Shown piece by piece: positions 11,234 to 23,700 of a stretch of 64,000 nucleotides of DNA. The stretch is from Eopsaltria australis (Eukaryota > Chordata > Aves > Passeriformes > Petroicidae): positions 124,001 through 188,000 of the forward strand of contig JAVTVJ010000667.1 in assembly GCA_034509425.1 (NCBI GenBank), written 5' to 3'. Under the pieces are notes generated by a model. It saw only the letters and a list, made by a program, of their open reading frames with translations. It did no database searches and was not told the origin of the DNA. The position numbers and the translations under genes were made by a program. Position 1 is the first letter of the stretch. Each line of letters starts with the position of its first letter.

Positions 11234-12629
11234 TATTTTAAATTAAAGTGTTGCAGAAGATGCTGTTCAGAATATATTCCCCTTGAACTGAGTAGGATGT
11301 TATCAAATTTTAAGTTTTCTATAGGAAATGAGTCAATAAACTTGATGCTACAAAATAGAAACAAGATCTTTTCAGGGGGAGTTTTCACTATTCTTATAGG
11401 ACTTGAGAAACTGGGTCTGAGTCTCTCTTGAATGTTATGAAGTAGCTCAAAATATTTAGGGATGGCTGATAGTTTCCTGTTAAATTTTAACAGGTTGAGA
11501 AATGCGACAAAGATGGAGCCTGCGGAAGGAAGTGGAGTTCTTTTTACCCTTAGTGATTTATGCTAGCTGACGTCTTCAATTATAAGTCAAATTTGCAATT
11601 TCCTCTTAATTGTTTTATAGAATCATTATCTGCAGACTACCTTTTTCATGGCTACATGTAGGGCAGTTCTCTGACTCCAATCCTCTGTTTAAAGTTTGCC
11701 CTTTCTCAGCTGTACTCTTCCCTCACTTTATCTGATTCCCTCGGTATCTGCAAGGGGCTGGCGTTGTGTGAAGCCACAGGAACAGTACAATGTTGCCACT
11801 CATAAAATGATTCTCAAACATGAGAAACATAGCATTCAATTTTCCTGTCCAGAGCTGCATCCTTAAGTTGGCATTGATAAATCAGCTCTTTATTTGGTGT
11901 CACAGAAGCCAAGTCCAGGAAGATTTCCTGATGCTTCTGGAACTCTCCCTCTCCATCTGTGTGGTGGATAGACCTCTCCATGCTGTGAAACATGAAAGCA
12001 GATTTTGGGGACTGGCACTGAGCTGGTGATGGAAGCCAGCTCAGGCTGGTGGGGCTGGGACACTTTACACCAGTTGAGGGTCAGCAGGGAATGGAGCACC
12101 TTGTTGGGGCTTGCATTTTGGACACGTTCAGCTCTTTTCTCCCAGAAATTCTTGGCATCCTCTTATTTCCTCCACCCCACCCAATAAAAACTAAAAAAAA
12201 AAAAAAATCCCAGACTACCGGAGTGATGGTCTGCCTCACCCTGTCCTCCTCCTCCTCCTTGCCCAACTACATCATGCTGTGAGTCTGCAGAAGTTTAGCA
12301 ATAATTAGTGCCAACCTCTAGCTGCTCACTGCTTGCTGGGAATCCGGGTTGTCAGCTCCGCCTGTCACAGGGCTGTGAGGAAATGAAGCATTGGGAGGCA
12401 CAGGGATGTGGGAAGGGGGAGGAGAGATGTCCCCGCGCTACAAAGCACATTGCTATTAAAGTGTCAGTTTTTTGGTTTACTGTTGCAGTTTGTGTGAAGA
12501 GTTTATGGATCAGCAGATAACAGTAATTATCACAGAGACTTTTCTGCTAAAGTCTAATCTAACCTTTTATAGTTTTGTACCACAGGGCATCCTTCTCCTC
12601 ACTCCTCCCCCCACCCTTATTTTTTAAGA
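11234..12629. other. Non-coding DNA, no feature recognised
   Basis: No gene recognised. A fourteen-base A-run lies near 12193-12206. Several short overlapping open frames at 11820-12520 lie on both strands and lack domains. Confidence 0.5.
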
Positions 12630-12850
12630 GCTTATTGGGTGATTTTATTATTTTATTTTTATTTTTTATGGCCTTTAAATCATCAAAGTTGACAACAGAC
12701 ACCTTCACACAAAAAAAAAAGGATGCATAGATTAATTGAATGAAGGGGAGGATGGTAGGGTTTTATTAATAATACCAATCTAGAGAGTTTATTGTAGCAA
12801 AGCCCAGGGACAGATTAACTGCATTAAAAGAAAAGGGAGGGGGGAGTAGG
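12630..12850. promoter_or_regulatory. Candidate AT-rich regulatory element
   Basis: A repeat-poor stretch with clustered homeodomain-like words (ATTAATTGAATG at 12731, TTATTAATAATACC near 12762) and GACAACAGACACC. It is flanked by T-rich and A-rich simple tracts (12650-12668 and 12711-12720), which weaken the case. Function is inferred only. Confidence 0.2.
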
Positions 12851-14294
12851 GAAGACTAAAAAAACTCAGAAGTGTTAGTCAAGGTGAGATGCTGTCCTCA
12901 AATTTAAAGCACTTGAAAATTTATTGAATAACATTCAGGCCTTGCAAATGCTTGTCCCAATCTGGAATCATTCTGTCAAAGGTAATGCCTCTACTCTCAG
13001 CTGGGGAACAGAATAGGAAGACTTCCCCTGAAAGTGACAGAGTGAAGAAAAATTGAAAAAGAGGTAAAAACCATCACCAACATTGTTAGAAAGTGTAGAA
13101 AAAGTACCGCAAGACAACTTTTTAATAGTTTTTTCGTTGTTTTATTTTTTAAAGAAAGTCTAGTGTTGCAAACCTTGTTGGGGTAGCTTGTGCTTTTTTT
13201 TTGCTGAAACACAACTTTTCAATGAAAATATCTGAAATGCTTATAAAACATGGTGTGTCATTTTAACAGAGGGACAAAGATTTTCATGGTTTTTATTTCT
13301 GCCTCCACAGACTTTGCTGTGCAAGCATTACAAAGAGGTCCTGATGGAGTTATACTCACGTTACTTTTCTCTCTCTCTCTCACCACTCCCACTTCTCCAG
13401 AAGAACACAAAAGGAAAGAAGTAGCTCTAGAAATTAATAATGCAAGAGAGTAGAAGTGCATTTTCCTTTCCCCACCCTTTGTGTTTTCCTTTGAAACATT
13501 CTGAGCTATCAACACAGGATTTTATTTCATTTGTTCACTGTTTCATAATATGGTAAGAATCATCCCAAAAAGGAGTATTTATTTCTGTTTTCTTGAGTAT
13601 ATGTTTTTATAAGCTCCTGATTCATAATTGTAATGTGGTTGTTTGGAGACAACATGCCAATAACCAGAGCTCCAGTTCAGTAAGGATGATCAGACATCTA
13701 GGAGGAGCTGAGAGCTTCCCTAAATAGCTTTCAACAGGAAAGGCTGGAAATATTTCTTTTTGAGGTGCAAGGTTGATGCACAATGGGCAAGACACCAGGT
13801 CAGATGGATGCTTGCAGGATGAATGAGATTGACCACCTTAAAAACAGTCGTGCTACAGATGGTCAGTGAACAGCATGATCCACAGATATCTGAAATTCTT
13901 CAGATGTCAGAGAAAATCACAGCCTAGCTCTGTCAGTTCTTTGGGATCCTTGAGTGTCTCGTCTTTTGGCAAACCATCACTGCTTAATTTTTGATCACGT
14001 TTCTAAACAGGCAGCCAATGGTGTTCAGGGTGAATGATGTTGGATTGCAGAAATATATTTTAAATCTTTTGCATGCAAGACGTTAAGCTCTTCTATTCAT
14101 GTATAAGTTTTCTTCCTGTGATGCTGCCAGCACAGATTTAGGGCTTGGGGCAGCTGCTTACTATTTCAGTGGGGAAATGGAGAAATAAGTCAAAATGAGA
14201 TACACATTCATTGACCTCTTGTAAGAAGAAACAATAGCTAATGAATTACACAGAGGGAGCTGAGAAGGAAAATGCTAAAACACCCTTGAGGGTT
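12851..14294. other. Non-coding DNA, no feature recognised
   Basis: No gene, mobile element or RNA recognised. There is a short CT-rich run near 13370-13382. Open frames are under 90 codons. Confidence 0.5.
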
Positions 14295-14410
14295 AAATTG
14301 TTTCATGCTTAAGGTACCAGCCTGAGATTTGGGAGATCTAGTCCTTCTTTATCACAGTCCCTCCTTTACCTTAGTGCTTAGTTTCTATTTATAAAATTAG
14401 GGGATGTTTC
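14295..14410 (+). mobile_element. MIR-like SINE fragment, degraded
   Basis: The order of words follows the amniote MIR core on the + strand. CTGAGATTTGGGAGATCTAG is followed by a TCACAGTCC segment, a degraded CTTAGTGCTTAGTTTC segment and TATAAAATTAGGGGA, matching the usual CTCAGTTTCC...TAAAATGGGGA ending. It is strongly diverged with no target-site duplication visible. A profile search would decide it. Confidence 0.4.
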
Positions 14411-15044
14411 AGAACAGACATATCTGTATTCTAATACTCTAAAGAGCAAGATTTCCCTAGACAGAGTAAGTCCATACAGCAACTCAGGGAACTTCTCTAT
14501 TATGTGTTTTGTCTTGTTTCCATGCTGGACAGATAGGATTATAGGTCTCCAAAGCTGCTCTGTTGAGGTACAAAACATCAACTGAATTGTAATTTCCTGC
14601 AGGGACATCAAGGAAAAGTCATGAAAAGGGAACACCGAGGCAAATTATAGTCTCTGGAAAACCATGTGGGGGGAAAAAAACTCTTTAAATTTATTTATTA
14701 TTAAATAAACATAATGGCACTGGGGAGCAGTCAGTTTTCAGGGTATAAAACATGCCAGGGGGATGTGGAGGCTGTTTTTGTTCCTGCCTCAGGAGTAGTG
14801 TGGGTAGGTACAGCCTTGGTGCAGAAACCCAACACTGGTGCAAACCACTTGCCATGTCCTGCTCATCACCTGCATGATGGGAAATGCCTTCAGTGTGCAG
14901 GTCTTCCCCTGGTGCTCAGCACAAAGATGAACTTACCTTGGAGGAATATTAGATGCCTGAGTGTAGTATATTCGAGGATGCTGGGCATTTCACTTCTTTA
15001 TCTGTTTTTGTCCTGTTGTTTAAAAACCTCCAGTTATTCAAAAT
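14411..15044. other. Non-coding DNA, no feature recognised
   Basis: No recognisable gene. An open frame of 110 codons at 14714-15046 ends in the following poly-A tract and has no domain. Confidence 0.5.
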
Positions 15045-15090
15045 AGAAAAAAAAAAAAAAAACCCAACAAAAAACCATATACAAAAAACC
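15045..15090 (+). repeat. Poly-A tract with A/C-rich tail
   Basis: A run of about seventeen A is followed by CCCAACAAAAAACC-type sequence, a common degenerate simple repeat in bird DNA. The same type of sequence occurs near 21425. Confidence 0.85.
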
Positions 15091-17669
15091 TAAACTCCCA
15101 GATTTTCACCTTCTTCCATAAAGTATGTGAGTCCAGCCTTTTTTATCCTAAAAAGACAGAAGAATGGCAGGAACTATGAACATGAAATGTAACAGTTCAC
15201 TTGGCAGGAGAGTAGCCTCCTGGTGTTTGAGGTCTCTGAGAAGCCTCTGTCAAATGGCAGAAGTGGCACTGGTGATCAGGCTTTGCTCTTGCTGGATTTA
15301 GCACAATCAGAGGATTTGGACTGTTCTAGTCAACTGTGAAAATAAAGTTTCCTTTTTCTGTTTTGTTCTAAGTCTGAGGAGAGATGAAAATAAAATGCCC
15401 ATCTTCCAGATACACTGAAGGGCAGTTTTATTTATGTCATAATGGGAAATATTTTCATCTTGCAGATCCTTCTCTGGATGCCAAAATTTTGACATTGTTT
15501 TTATAATCTCTGTCCCCTTTCCTTGCCCCTCGGCAATATTGACTATTGTTTATCTAAGCCCTTCCTCAGTCACCTGAATATATGTTTCAGAGATTGAATT
15601 TCTTCCCCAGAAGTGGCTCTATTCTATTTTCTCTAAAAACTGGAAGGAAATTGCTTCCAAGAGGGTATATGGCAGCTTGGATTGCAAAGGCTACCGGCAT
15701 CTTCTTTCTCAAGCTCCACTATACATAGCCAGAGATGCCATTATTGCTACTGGACTTTTCATTTCTGAAATTAACCATGTAACCAGAGGCAGTAGCTCAT
15801 TTCATGGCTTTGCTGGGAAGCGAAGGAGACAGGGAGAGATATCCAGGCATTTTTACTTTGGCTGCAAATTGATTTTAGCTCTTGCTCTGGAGTTTGCAGC
15901 TGGCCTTTGGCATCTGGAAAAGCATTTGCTGAGGAGCATCCAGCACAAATAAAGGACTCAAAATTTTTTTTTCTTTGGACATTCTCTTTCCAGGAGTATT
16001 TTTTACTCTCAGAGAATGCAGAGGAAGGGAGGGAGGGTGACTTCTCAGACCTCTTGTCCCTTCCTCCAAAGCCACTTGCAAACCTTTCAGCTCCCTGCAG
16101 TAGCCTTTTGGGGGTACAGCCTTTTAACCTCCTTTTAGAAATGGAGACTACAGAGCTGCCTTGAGGTGATATCAGAGACATGGTATAAATGCTTTTATAT
16201 ATGGTTTGACACTCACAGGGCACCCAAAGGCCTTAGGTTTGATGATTGCAGATCTCAGAAGACTTATGGAGGTGTTTGAGTTTAACCACTCCAGGTTTGA
16301 AAGTTTTGGCCTATGAGATTTGACAAAAGTGGTGCTGCCAGGTTGGTGATGGGAGCAGATACAAAATCTAGGAGTCTGACTCTCCAGATGCCTCCCTTAA
16401 ACATCAGTTACTCTCTTCTGCTATGGTATGATCATTATGATTATAGCAGTCTACAGGGTTATGGAAAAGTGCAGGAATTTTCTGCTGATTTTGGCTAAGA
16501 GAAATTACATCTTGGGAAACCCAGTATATTAAGCAGGTCTTTATATCCCCATTTTAGAGACCATGTTGTCTGCCATCAACAAAGAAATCAAAATCACTGC
16601 TTTTTTTTGTCCCCAGCTTCTTTGAGGGTTGAGATAGGACAATAGAAAAATGAGTGAAACAAAACATTGGGGGAAAAAGAAACCTGAGAATCTGAAGGCT
16701 TAACCCCAGAAATATTTTAAATAAAAGAATCTATGACCAAAAGTTCCACATCAGTTCTGTTTGCTACTGCTCTGAGGAATTTGTGATCTCAACTGTTAAA
16801 TATTGAAAGCAGGGAGATGTCAGCCCTTTAGTTTGCATCTTCCCTCTCATTGTCAACTTTCTTCTCTAGCCAGTGCAGGGAGCCATGCAGCATCTTTCTG
16901 GGCAGGAGGGAGTATAATATTCTATATATAAACACAGTGGTTCAGGAACCTCCCTCTGCAGTGGCATTTAGGAGCTGGAAGCCCCTTTAAATACCAGTGC
17001 CTCTGAGGACCATTCAGTCTGCAAACAGACAAATTAGTTAACTCTTGGCTTTGTGTTTTTAACACCCTTCTTTATACCTGCAGCAGCTAGAGCACTGAGA
17101 AATGATCACCTTCACCCTGCTGCTTCTGCCACTGCTCACACCCCATCATCCCTCCTAAGCCTGGCATGAACTCAGCCACAGTGTCCAAAAGCTCACAGGT
17201 TTCTCCAAGACTGTTCATTTTACTGACCCCAGAGAAAATTCATTCTGGCATTGTTGCCTCATGCAGGGGCAGATTCCATACTTCCCAATTGATACATCCC
17301 ACAGGTTTTGTCTGACTGTGAGCTCAGCCTTCTGCCACCATCTCCACTAGTCCCCCCCTGGAAATTTCCACTGAGAAACAGAGAATTCTTGCTGTTAATG
17401 TTATTGGTGCCAAGAGTCTGGTTAATTCCTTCTGGCTGCAGGTCCCTACTTCAGTTTGAAGAACACTGGAAAGTAGTATAGAATCTGTGAGTGTCCTGGA
17501 AAAGAACAGGCTTGTTACAGTTTGGTTAGATAAAAAAAGTTACTTGAATCCTTTTCCACAAGCCTAAAACTTCCTGCAGACAGGTTATATTAAAAGGGAA
17601 AAAAATAATTCTTGTTTGTGTCTTTCAAGTGTCTTTTTGTAACAATAATACATGGAGGGAAAAGGCTTT
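15091..17669. other. Non-coding DNA, no feature recognised
   Basis: No gene or mobile element recognised. The longest open frame is 150 codons on the - strand (15771-16223), overlapped by 85- and 91-codon frames on the + strand. None has a recognisable domain. A G/A-rich patch lies at 16020-16037. Confidence 0.45.
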
Positions 17670-17840
17670 TCCATCACTCCACACTCTTGATTAGTTTGGA
17701 TTATCAATACATCCTGATTATCTACATGGGATTGCTTCAAGAATTATCAGAGGTGACATTAAATTGATTAATCTAGTAAAGCTTTTCTTGCAATTAGATT
17801 CATCCTATTTCCAATTACCTGAGCACTTGCCTGGTATTTT
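17670..17840. promoter_or_regulatory. Candidate element dense in GATTA/TAATC words
   Basis: Within about 150 bases there are repeated homeodomain-type cores: TTGATTAGTTTGGATTATC, CTGATTATC, the 8-bp palindrome GATTAATC at 17766-17773, CAATTAGATTC and CCAATTACC. There is no repeat family and no coding potential. GATTA/TAATC is the known core of K50 homeodomains such as OTX and PITX. Regulatory function is inferred. Confidence 0.3.
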
Positions 17841-18715
17841 ATGGAAAGGTGGAAGAGGAATCAGGAGATATTCTTGTGTGCTGGGTGCACTTTTTCCCCC
17901 TTTGTAGAGGAGTTTATCTCAGAAATAGAAAAATCACAACTCAGTGCTGTGTTTCCAACAGTGAGAGGTCACTGCTTCCAGACCTTTCAATGAGAGGGGC
18001 AGAGTTGAAAAAAATACCAGCTCCAAGTCAAAGTTGTAGAACACAGTCAAAGTTATCTTTTGACAAATCCGATTTCCCTGTGGTCTTTTTGGTAATTTCC
18101 ACTCGGAAAATGCTCCTGTCTCTGGGTTTCCCTGTGCAATGTTTTGAAGATGGCCACTGCTGCTTCACACCAGAGAGGTTCTGTGTTTGACTTGCTGGTT
18201 TATGATGCAGGAGATTTCTGGCTGCTCCCAGGATAGAGATTCCTTGTGAATCACCCTTTTCTGACTCTGCTGTGCCATCCATAAAACATGGGCAACAACA
18301 TTCCCAGTGTTTCCATGCTTTAATCTGGTCCCTCTTGACAGGAAGTTCTTTTACTTCAGAGGAGCTGTACTGATTTACACCAGCAGAAATTCTGCCTTGG
18401 AAAGTTTTTGACGTGTTTTCCAGTTCTGTGGGTGAAGAGCACGCTAAGTTTCCCTGAAATTAAAGGTGAGGGTGACTAACTGGCTGTGTAAGAGCAGAGT
18501 TCTTGTGAGCTGCCCTTCTCAAAGGGGGGAGAGCAAGCTGTTTTGCCACAACCCCATGCTGTGTGTCTCGTGTACAAAACAGGACCTGATAGAGTGAGAT
18601 GCTTATCAGCTGCAGTGAGAGGAGAGGAAGAGCAGTGTAAGCAGTAGGAGGGAATCTTCACAACAGCTTTAAAGGAAACACATTTGAAATATAATGAAAG
18701 GTCTCATTGGGCTGT
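17841..18715. other. Non-coding DNA, no feature recognised
   Basis: An open frame of 113 codons at 17849-18190 is unsupported by domains or splice signals. Nothing else is recognised. Confidence 0.5.
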
Positions 18716-18730
18716 AAAAAAAAAAAAATA
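18716..18730 (+). repeat. Poly-A tract
   Basis: Run of about fourteen A without a recognisable retroposon body upstream. Confidence 0.85.
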
Positions 18731-21700
18731 GAGAAAGGGAGAGGAAACAGCAACCAACCCTGCTGTTGTATTGTCTTGTTAACAGTGTGTCACCAAATTT
18801 AGCAGAAGGGAGCTTCTCCCACACATCTCCCCTCGCACAACTGCAACTGTCACAACCTCCCGGGCTCTGAAACACAGCTTTGATCCTGTGCAGCTCTGCC
18901 CCAGTTCTGCAGCACGCAGAAAAGAGAAGAAAGGGGAATCACCTAGCAGATTTTCTGGGGGAATGAAGAACACCGTTGCCAAGACAGGGTTAATTGCCAT
19001 GACAACAGCACTTCCCCAGCATCTTTCCAGTCTCTGTCAGAGGGGCCCCCCTCCTCGTGTCCTCCTCCCCTCACTGCATGTGTTGTGTTAATCTAATTTG
19101 TTCAGCTCAGTGGCTAAACAAATAACTGCAAACCTGGTGCTCATTCAGATGCATGGCAAGAGGGGGCAGCTCTCCGAAATGATATTTACTTGGTTATCTG
19201 ATGATACACAAGTTGTACAAGGAAGGACAAGGCCTGGGAAGGGAGCAGACGGAGAGCAAGGTGAGATAAAAGTGAAGGGGCTCCTTAAGTGCCGACTGAT
19301 TTGTGACTGTGTCCTGCTGCGGTTGGGCAGATTGTACAGAGCAAAGTTGGTCACTGGAGCATGATGTGGAAAGGCTGTAGAGGAAATCTGCTTCCAAGGA
19401 TTTCCACAGAAGTCCCAGCAGCGACTGACAAAACTGACAGAGAAAAATAGAAAGGTTTTCTGGAATCATTGGGTCCCAGAACAGTTCTTACAACAAAATC
19501 TGTTCTAGTCAAGATCTGGGCCCTTTTGTAAGATATCTGATCCAAAGTGTTTGGCCTTTTCAGTTTATTTCCTCATTTAAAGATTACACTTGTGACCATG
19601 AAACCTGATTCCCTCCTTTCATGGGATTATTGAGTTCTCAAAAATCCTCAGAAATGTCTACTTTTTCACAACTGTGTCCTTTGGCTGGTCTAAAATTTGA
19701 GAATTTTCTATGAAAGGGAAAGTTTCTCCCCAAAAAGTGTTCTTTACCTTGATTTCCAGAGAGCATACATTCTTAGATTTAGCTCAGGAAATCAGAAGTG
19801 AGCTACTGGGTCCCAGCCTGCACGTGGCTCAACCAGTCTGTGACCATACATCCTACACTATGTGCGTCTTTCTAAAGCATTAATGTTGCTTTTTGGTCAG
19901 ATCAGATCCCTCCTAAGAAGCAAGGCGGAGAAGTACATGGAGGTGCAGGACATAGAATTGGGCACCTACATGCAAAAGTTGTCTTGCAAATTGCTGAGAG
20001 CCGTGAGCATCTGTTTCCAGAGTGGAGGGTGCAGGCAGCTCCTCACCTCTCAAAGTCTCTTCTATGTATTTATTTGAAGCGAGGCTTTTGCCAACACACA
20101 TGAATTTACACATAGATTCCGTGCAACTGGTTGTATTTCCAGCCAGACTGGGGAGCCATACTCGTAACCAGCCCATGCTCGGATTTTGAATTATTTTCCC
20201 ATTATGTCTGTGCTGCCTGGATGCAGGGAAATATGAGGGACAGGGAACAAAACCCTGAGAGTCCCCTACTCTGCAACCTCTGCATCAGCTGCCTGCACTT
20301 TCTGTGCATCTGTTCCTCCTGCCAGCGCTGCCTGCTTGGCTGCTATCCTCAGGATGTGCATTCACTGGGGCCCCAACAGGTGTTGCAGCACAGTCTTATG
20401 TATTATTAGCAGTAAATAGCAGACCACTGCTGCAATATGCTAAATATATTTTGTTTTCCTTAGCTTCACCGAGGAGAAGGAACACCTATTAGCTCAGGTC
20501 TGTTCAGACCTGTAAACAAGGACTTTCTTAATTTAATGTGAATTTTTCTCCAGTTAAAAATTATATCTTGTTAGAAACACTGCACTTGTACATAAGATTC
20601 AGTGCCTCTCTTAGGGCTAACATGTCCACACTGTTACAATAGTCTTACATTTTAACAACAAAATCATCCATTCTGTCATTTTTGAAGGAAATTAAAAAGC
20701 TGAAAAACTTTTGGCCTTGGATTGGTTGTTTTTTAGTGCTTGTGGTTTGTTTTTGTTTTACCTACCAGAATTACATCAGTGCTCTCTGAGACCTTACTTT
20801 ATTTAGAGGTAGGTCTGCTTTCAGGGGAATGAACCCTGATATGATACTTCAGCAGTCCTCCTCTCCTCCTCTCAGCAGCTTCAGGTTGTTTTTCAAATGT
20901 CTTCTCTTTCAGTATTTCTCCAATTATGAGAGATTTGGGAAAGATACAAAAAACTTTTCTGCAAGCCTTCTGCTCCCCTTCCTTCTTGCAGCATGGGATT
21001 TTCCATCTCTGGCTTCATATAGAGAGTGGTGACCAAAACATCAACATGCTAATCTCAGAGCCCCGGGCCATTTTCCTTACTGCTGCTAAAGAACACAGCC
21101 CTACTGGCTGTGCCCTGAAGCTCTTATAGCAAGGAGCTGAATTTTGATACTCTCTTTCCTTCTCTCGCCCTTTTTTTTTTCCCTGCCTTATTTTATAATT
21201 ATATTTATTTGAAATAGAATTTTAAAGGTTCAGTCCCCAAAGCAGTGAGATGTAATTTCTGGTGGATATTAAAACTGTATAAAACTGCTCATATATCCCC
21301 TCATGAAGAACAGCTGGTACTCAGAGCGGAGGAGAGAGAAAGAGACTGACTCTACCCTTCTTGCCAGCTATGCAAAAAACCAGTAATAATAAATAAAAAC
21401 TTATTATTTTCCCTTGAAAAAGGGGAAAAAAACCCAACAAAACAAGCCTGAAGTTTCATGAAGCATAAAAGTTTGCTGTGTAGATTATAAACAGATATTC
21501 AACCATATAATTTAAAGTATTGCCATTGAATTCAGTACCATGATACTGCCCTGTGCTGGTGGAAGGTCTAGCATGGAAGAGCTCAAGCTGTTCCTGTCTG
21601 AGAGTTCAGGCTAAGGGACAGCCATGGGGCCTCACTGTATTTTGTACAGTGGAATTCAAGACCATATTTCTATCCAGGGTCCTGATTGTGATGCCTGTAT

Positions 21701-22084
21701 TTTTAGTTCGTCTCTTCCTCAAAGAAGCATTGAAACAAAATGACGCAAATAAAATTGTATTGTGTTAACCTGCGTGGAGATGACAATAAGCCCTAGGGTT
21801 TACACAGAGACAAAATGGACAAGACCATGAAAAACTGGGAGAGAGATAAATCAGTGGTGGTGTTCATTTGATGTACCTTTAGGTCCATTCAGTGTAGGCT
21901 TCTATTTCTCAGTTCCCTTCATAGTTAATGGAGAGGTAGGAAAGACAGATGGTGAGTTTTGGGGCATGACTCGTGCTGGCCTTGAGCAGATACCTGTGTT
22001 TAGCTGGATAAATTGCACTCCAGACTGGTGGGGCTCCTGGTTCCATCCCCAGTGGCTGTGAAGGGAGCCATGGACGAGACCTGC
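18731..22084. other. Non-coding DNA, no feature recognised
   Basis: Mixed composition, slightly richer in GC and CpG at 18780-19090 (for example GCACGCAG, GAACACCGTTGCC), but too diffuse to call a CpG island. Short open frames lie on both strands, none over 92 codons and none recognisable. A T-run lies near 21171-21180 and A/C simple sequence near 21420-21445. Confidence 0.45.
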
Positions 22085-22225
22085 ACAGGCTGTGCACTCT
22101 CATTGCTGACAGGTAATTACATTGGCTGATGCAGTCAGTGACCTGCTCAGTGTTTCAGTGGCAGAGACAAGAAAGGAGCTCAGGTCTCTTGAATTTGAAT
22201 CTTGTGTTCATCCTTCACCTCCTTT
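22085..22225 (-). mobile_element. MIR-like SINE fragment, antisense, degraded
   Basis: Reading left to right this resembles the complement of a MIR core: CAGTGGCAGAGACAAGAAAG, then AGCTCAGGTCTCTTGAATT, followed by a degraded region ending near CTCCTTTAAC. The GTGGCAGAG...CAGGTCTC spacing is characteristic of MIR-type tRNA-derived SINEs found in mammals, reptiles and birds. Ends are uncertain. Confidence 0.4.
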
Positions 22226-22929
22226 AACAATGGGGAAATTATTTTTTCTGGTTTGGAGTAGTAGTTTTCCTGTACATTTATCCTATACAGATGCATAATT
22301 TTGGCATTTTTCCCTGTTTCTGTTGCTTTCCAGCTAAATTAATGAGATTCAATTTTCACTGAGAAAGCAATAGGAAAACAAAAGTGGCCTTAGTGGCCAA
22401 GTACCCTGTTACTGTAAGGGCTGAAACATCTCCATTGGCCCCACTGGGCCAGGGGGCCATGAACACGACTTGGAAAGGACAGATTCCTAGAGGGCTCTGC
22501 AGAGGGCTATTCACCTGATCAATAATTCATTAAGTACAATTTGTAAATAACTGAGTGGAAAATATCCTTTCTTTTCTTCTAATCATCCCAAATAATCTGC
22601 TGATCCAGAGAACAGACAGGTTGACAGGGAATGTTATCTCACACTCCAAATGTAGGAGGAAGAGGTCAGACTTCTTTTCCAAGTCTCACCTCATACACTT
22701 TGGATGCATTTTGGTCCAGGTGGTGTTATTTGAACCACTCATTTGGCTCCCATCACAGCCTAATCTCCTTGAGAAAGTGTTCCCAAATCACTGAAAATCT
22801 CATTTCTTTTATTTTCATTTTTTTTATATCTCAACTTTTTACTCTTGCACAGAGCCCAGTGGAAATCTCATATTCTACCCAGTGCAGCCTTGGGTGAGGT
22901 ATCAACAGGTGAAAAATTCAAAGATAGCA
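22226..22929. other. Non-coding DNA, no feature recognised
   Basis: No gene recognised. Overlapping short frames at 22555-22897 lack domains. Confidence 0.5.
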
Positions 22930-23060
22930 ATGGAAGAGTCTCTTTAGTGTAGTAGATAAGAGTGTACTCTGTCACCAATCCACTCTGCACCAAAGTCAAA
23001 TCTCTCAGTTCCTGTTTCACCTTTCTTTTGCCTCATCTATTTTGACTACATGTTCTTGGA
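22930..23060 (+). mobile_element. Possible MIR-like SINE remnant
   Basis: TTTAGTGTAGTAGATAAGAG followed by ACTCTG and later CTCAGTTCCTGTTTCACC resembles, in order, the start and the CTCAGTTTCC part of a MIR element in sense orientation. Divergence is very high, so this is a weak call. Confidence 0.2.
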
Positions 23061-23559
23061 TGGAATAGCTCAGTTACCACTACCATCACAGCATGGAAAA
23101 CACAGTCTGCCCCATATTACCCAGGAACAGTAGGAGTCCCTTCCTCCTCCACATATGCATGCATTTCCTGCTGAAAATGTCATTATTCTGCAGAAACCCG
23201 TCTGTTTCCAGAGCAGTCTTGTAAGATTTCATTACTGTAGGACAAAAGACAGAAGGAAAAAGGAACTTTTTGGCTTTCCGGCCTACAAGGTCAAGAGGGA
23301 AGGTAAGGGTGACAATTTTGTAGCTCAGTGTTGAAAACAGATGCTCAGCTATTTGACATTAAGCTGATAGTCCCAACTTAGACCAGAGGAGAGTAATAGG
23401 ATCTGAATAAGATGTTCTTCCTGACATTTATGTGGTTTCACAAAGACTCCATGACAGAGAACAGCCCTGGTGTTTGGCATGTCAATTCTTGCAGCCCAGC
23501 AGTGTTACCCTTTACAAGGAGGGTGATGATTTAATTTGTGTGTGTAGTGTCTCTCTAAC
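23061..23559. other. Non-coding DNA, no feature recognised
   Basis: No gene, repeat or motif cluster recognised. Confidence 0.5.
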
Positions 23560-23700
23560 CTGACAGAGAATTGCAGGATCATTTAGGTTGGCAAAGACCT
23601 TCAAGATCGAGTTCAACCATTAGCACAGCACTTCCAGGCCTGCCACAAAACCATGTCCCTAAGCCCCATATTCACCCATCATGGCCATAAAGAGCAGCCT
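23560..23700 (-). mobile_element. CR1 LINE 3'-end fragment, antisense
   Basis: Starts with GGATCATTTAGGTTGGCAAA and continues GACCTTCAAGATCGAGTTCAACCATTAGCACAGC (given here in parts, with small losses) into ACAAAACCATGTCCCTAAGC. This is the well-known complement of the avian CR1 3' end and its immediately upstream region. It is truncated after about 130 bases and not coding. Together with the two other CR1 pieces it identifies the window as avian. Confidence 0.85.

Noticed and set aside
15771..16223. Open frame of 150 codons on the - strand
   Set aside because: Overlapped by several + strand frames of similar quality, with no recognisable motif.
18780..19090. Possible CpG island
   Set aside because: CpG count is only slightly raised and GC content is moderate. 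It is too weak for an island.
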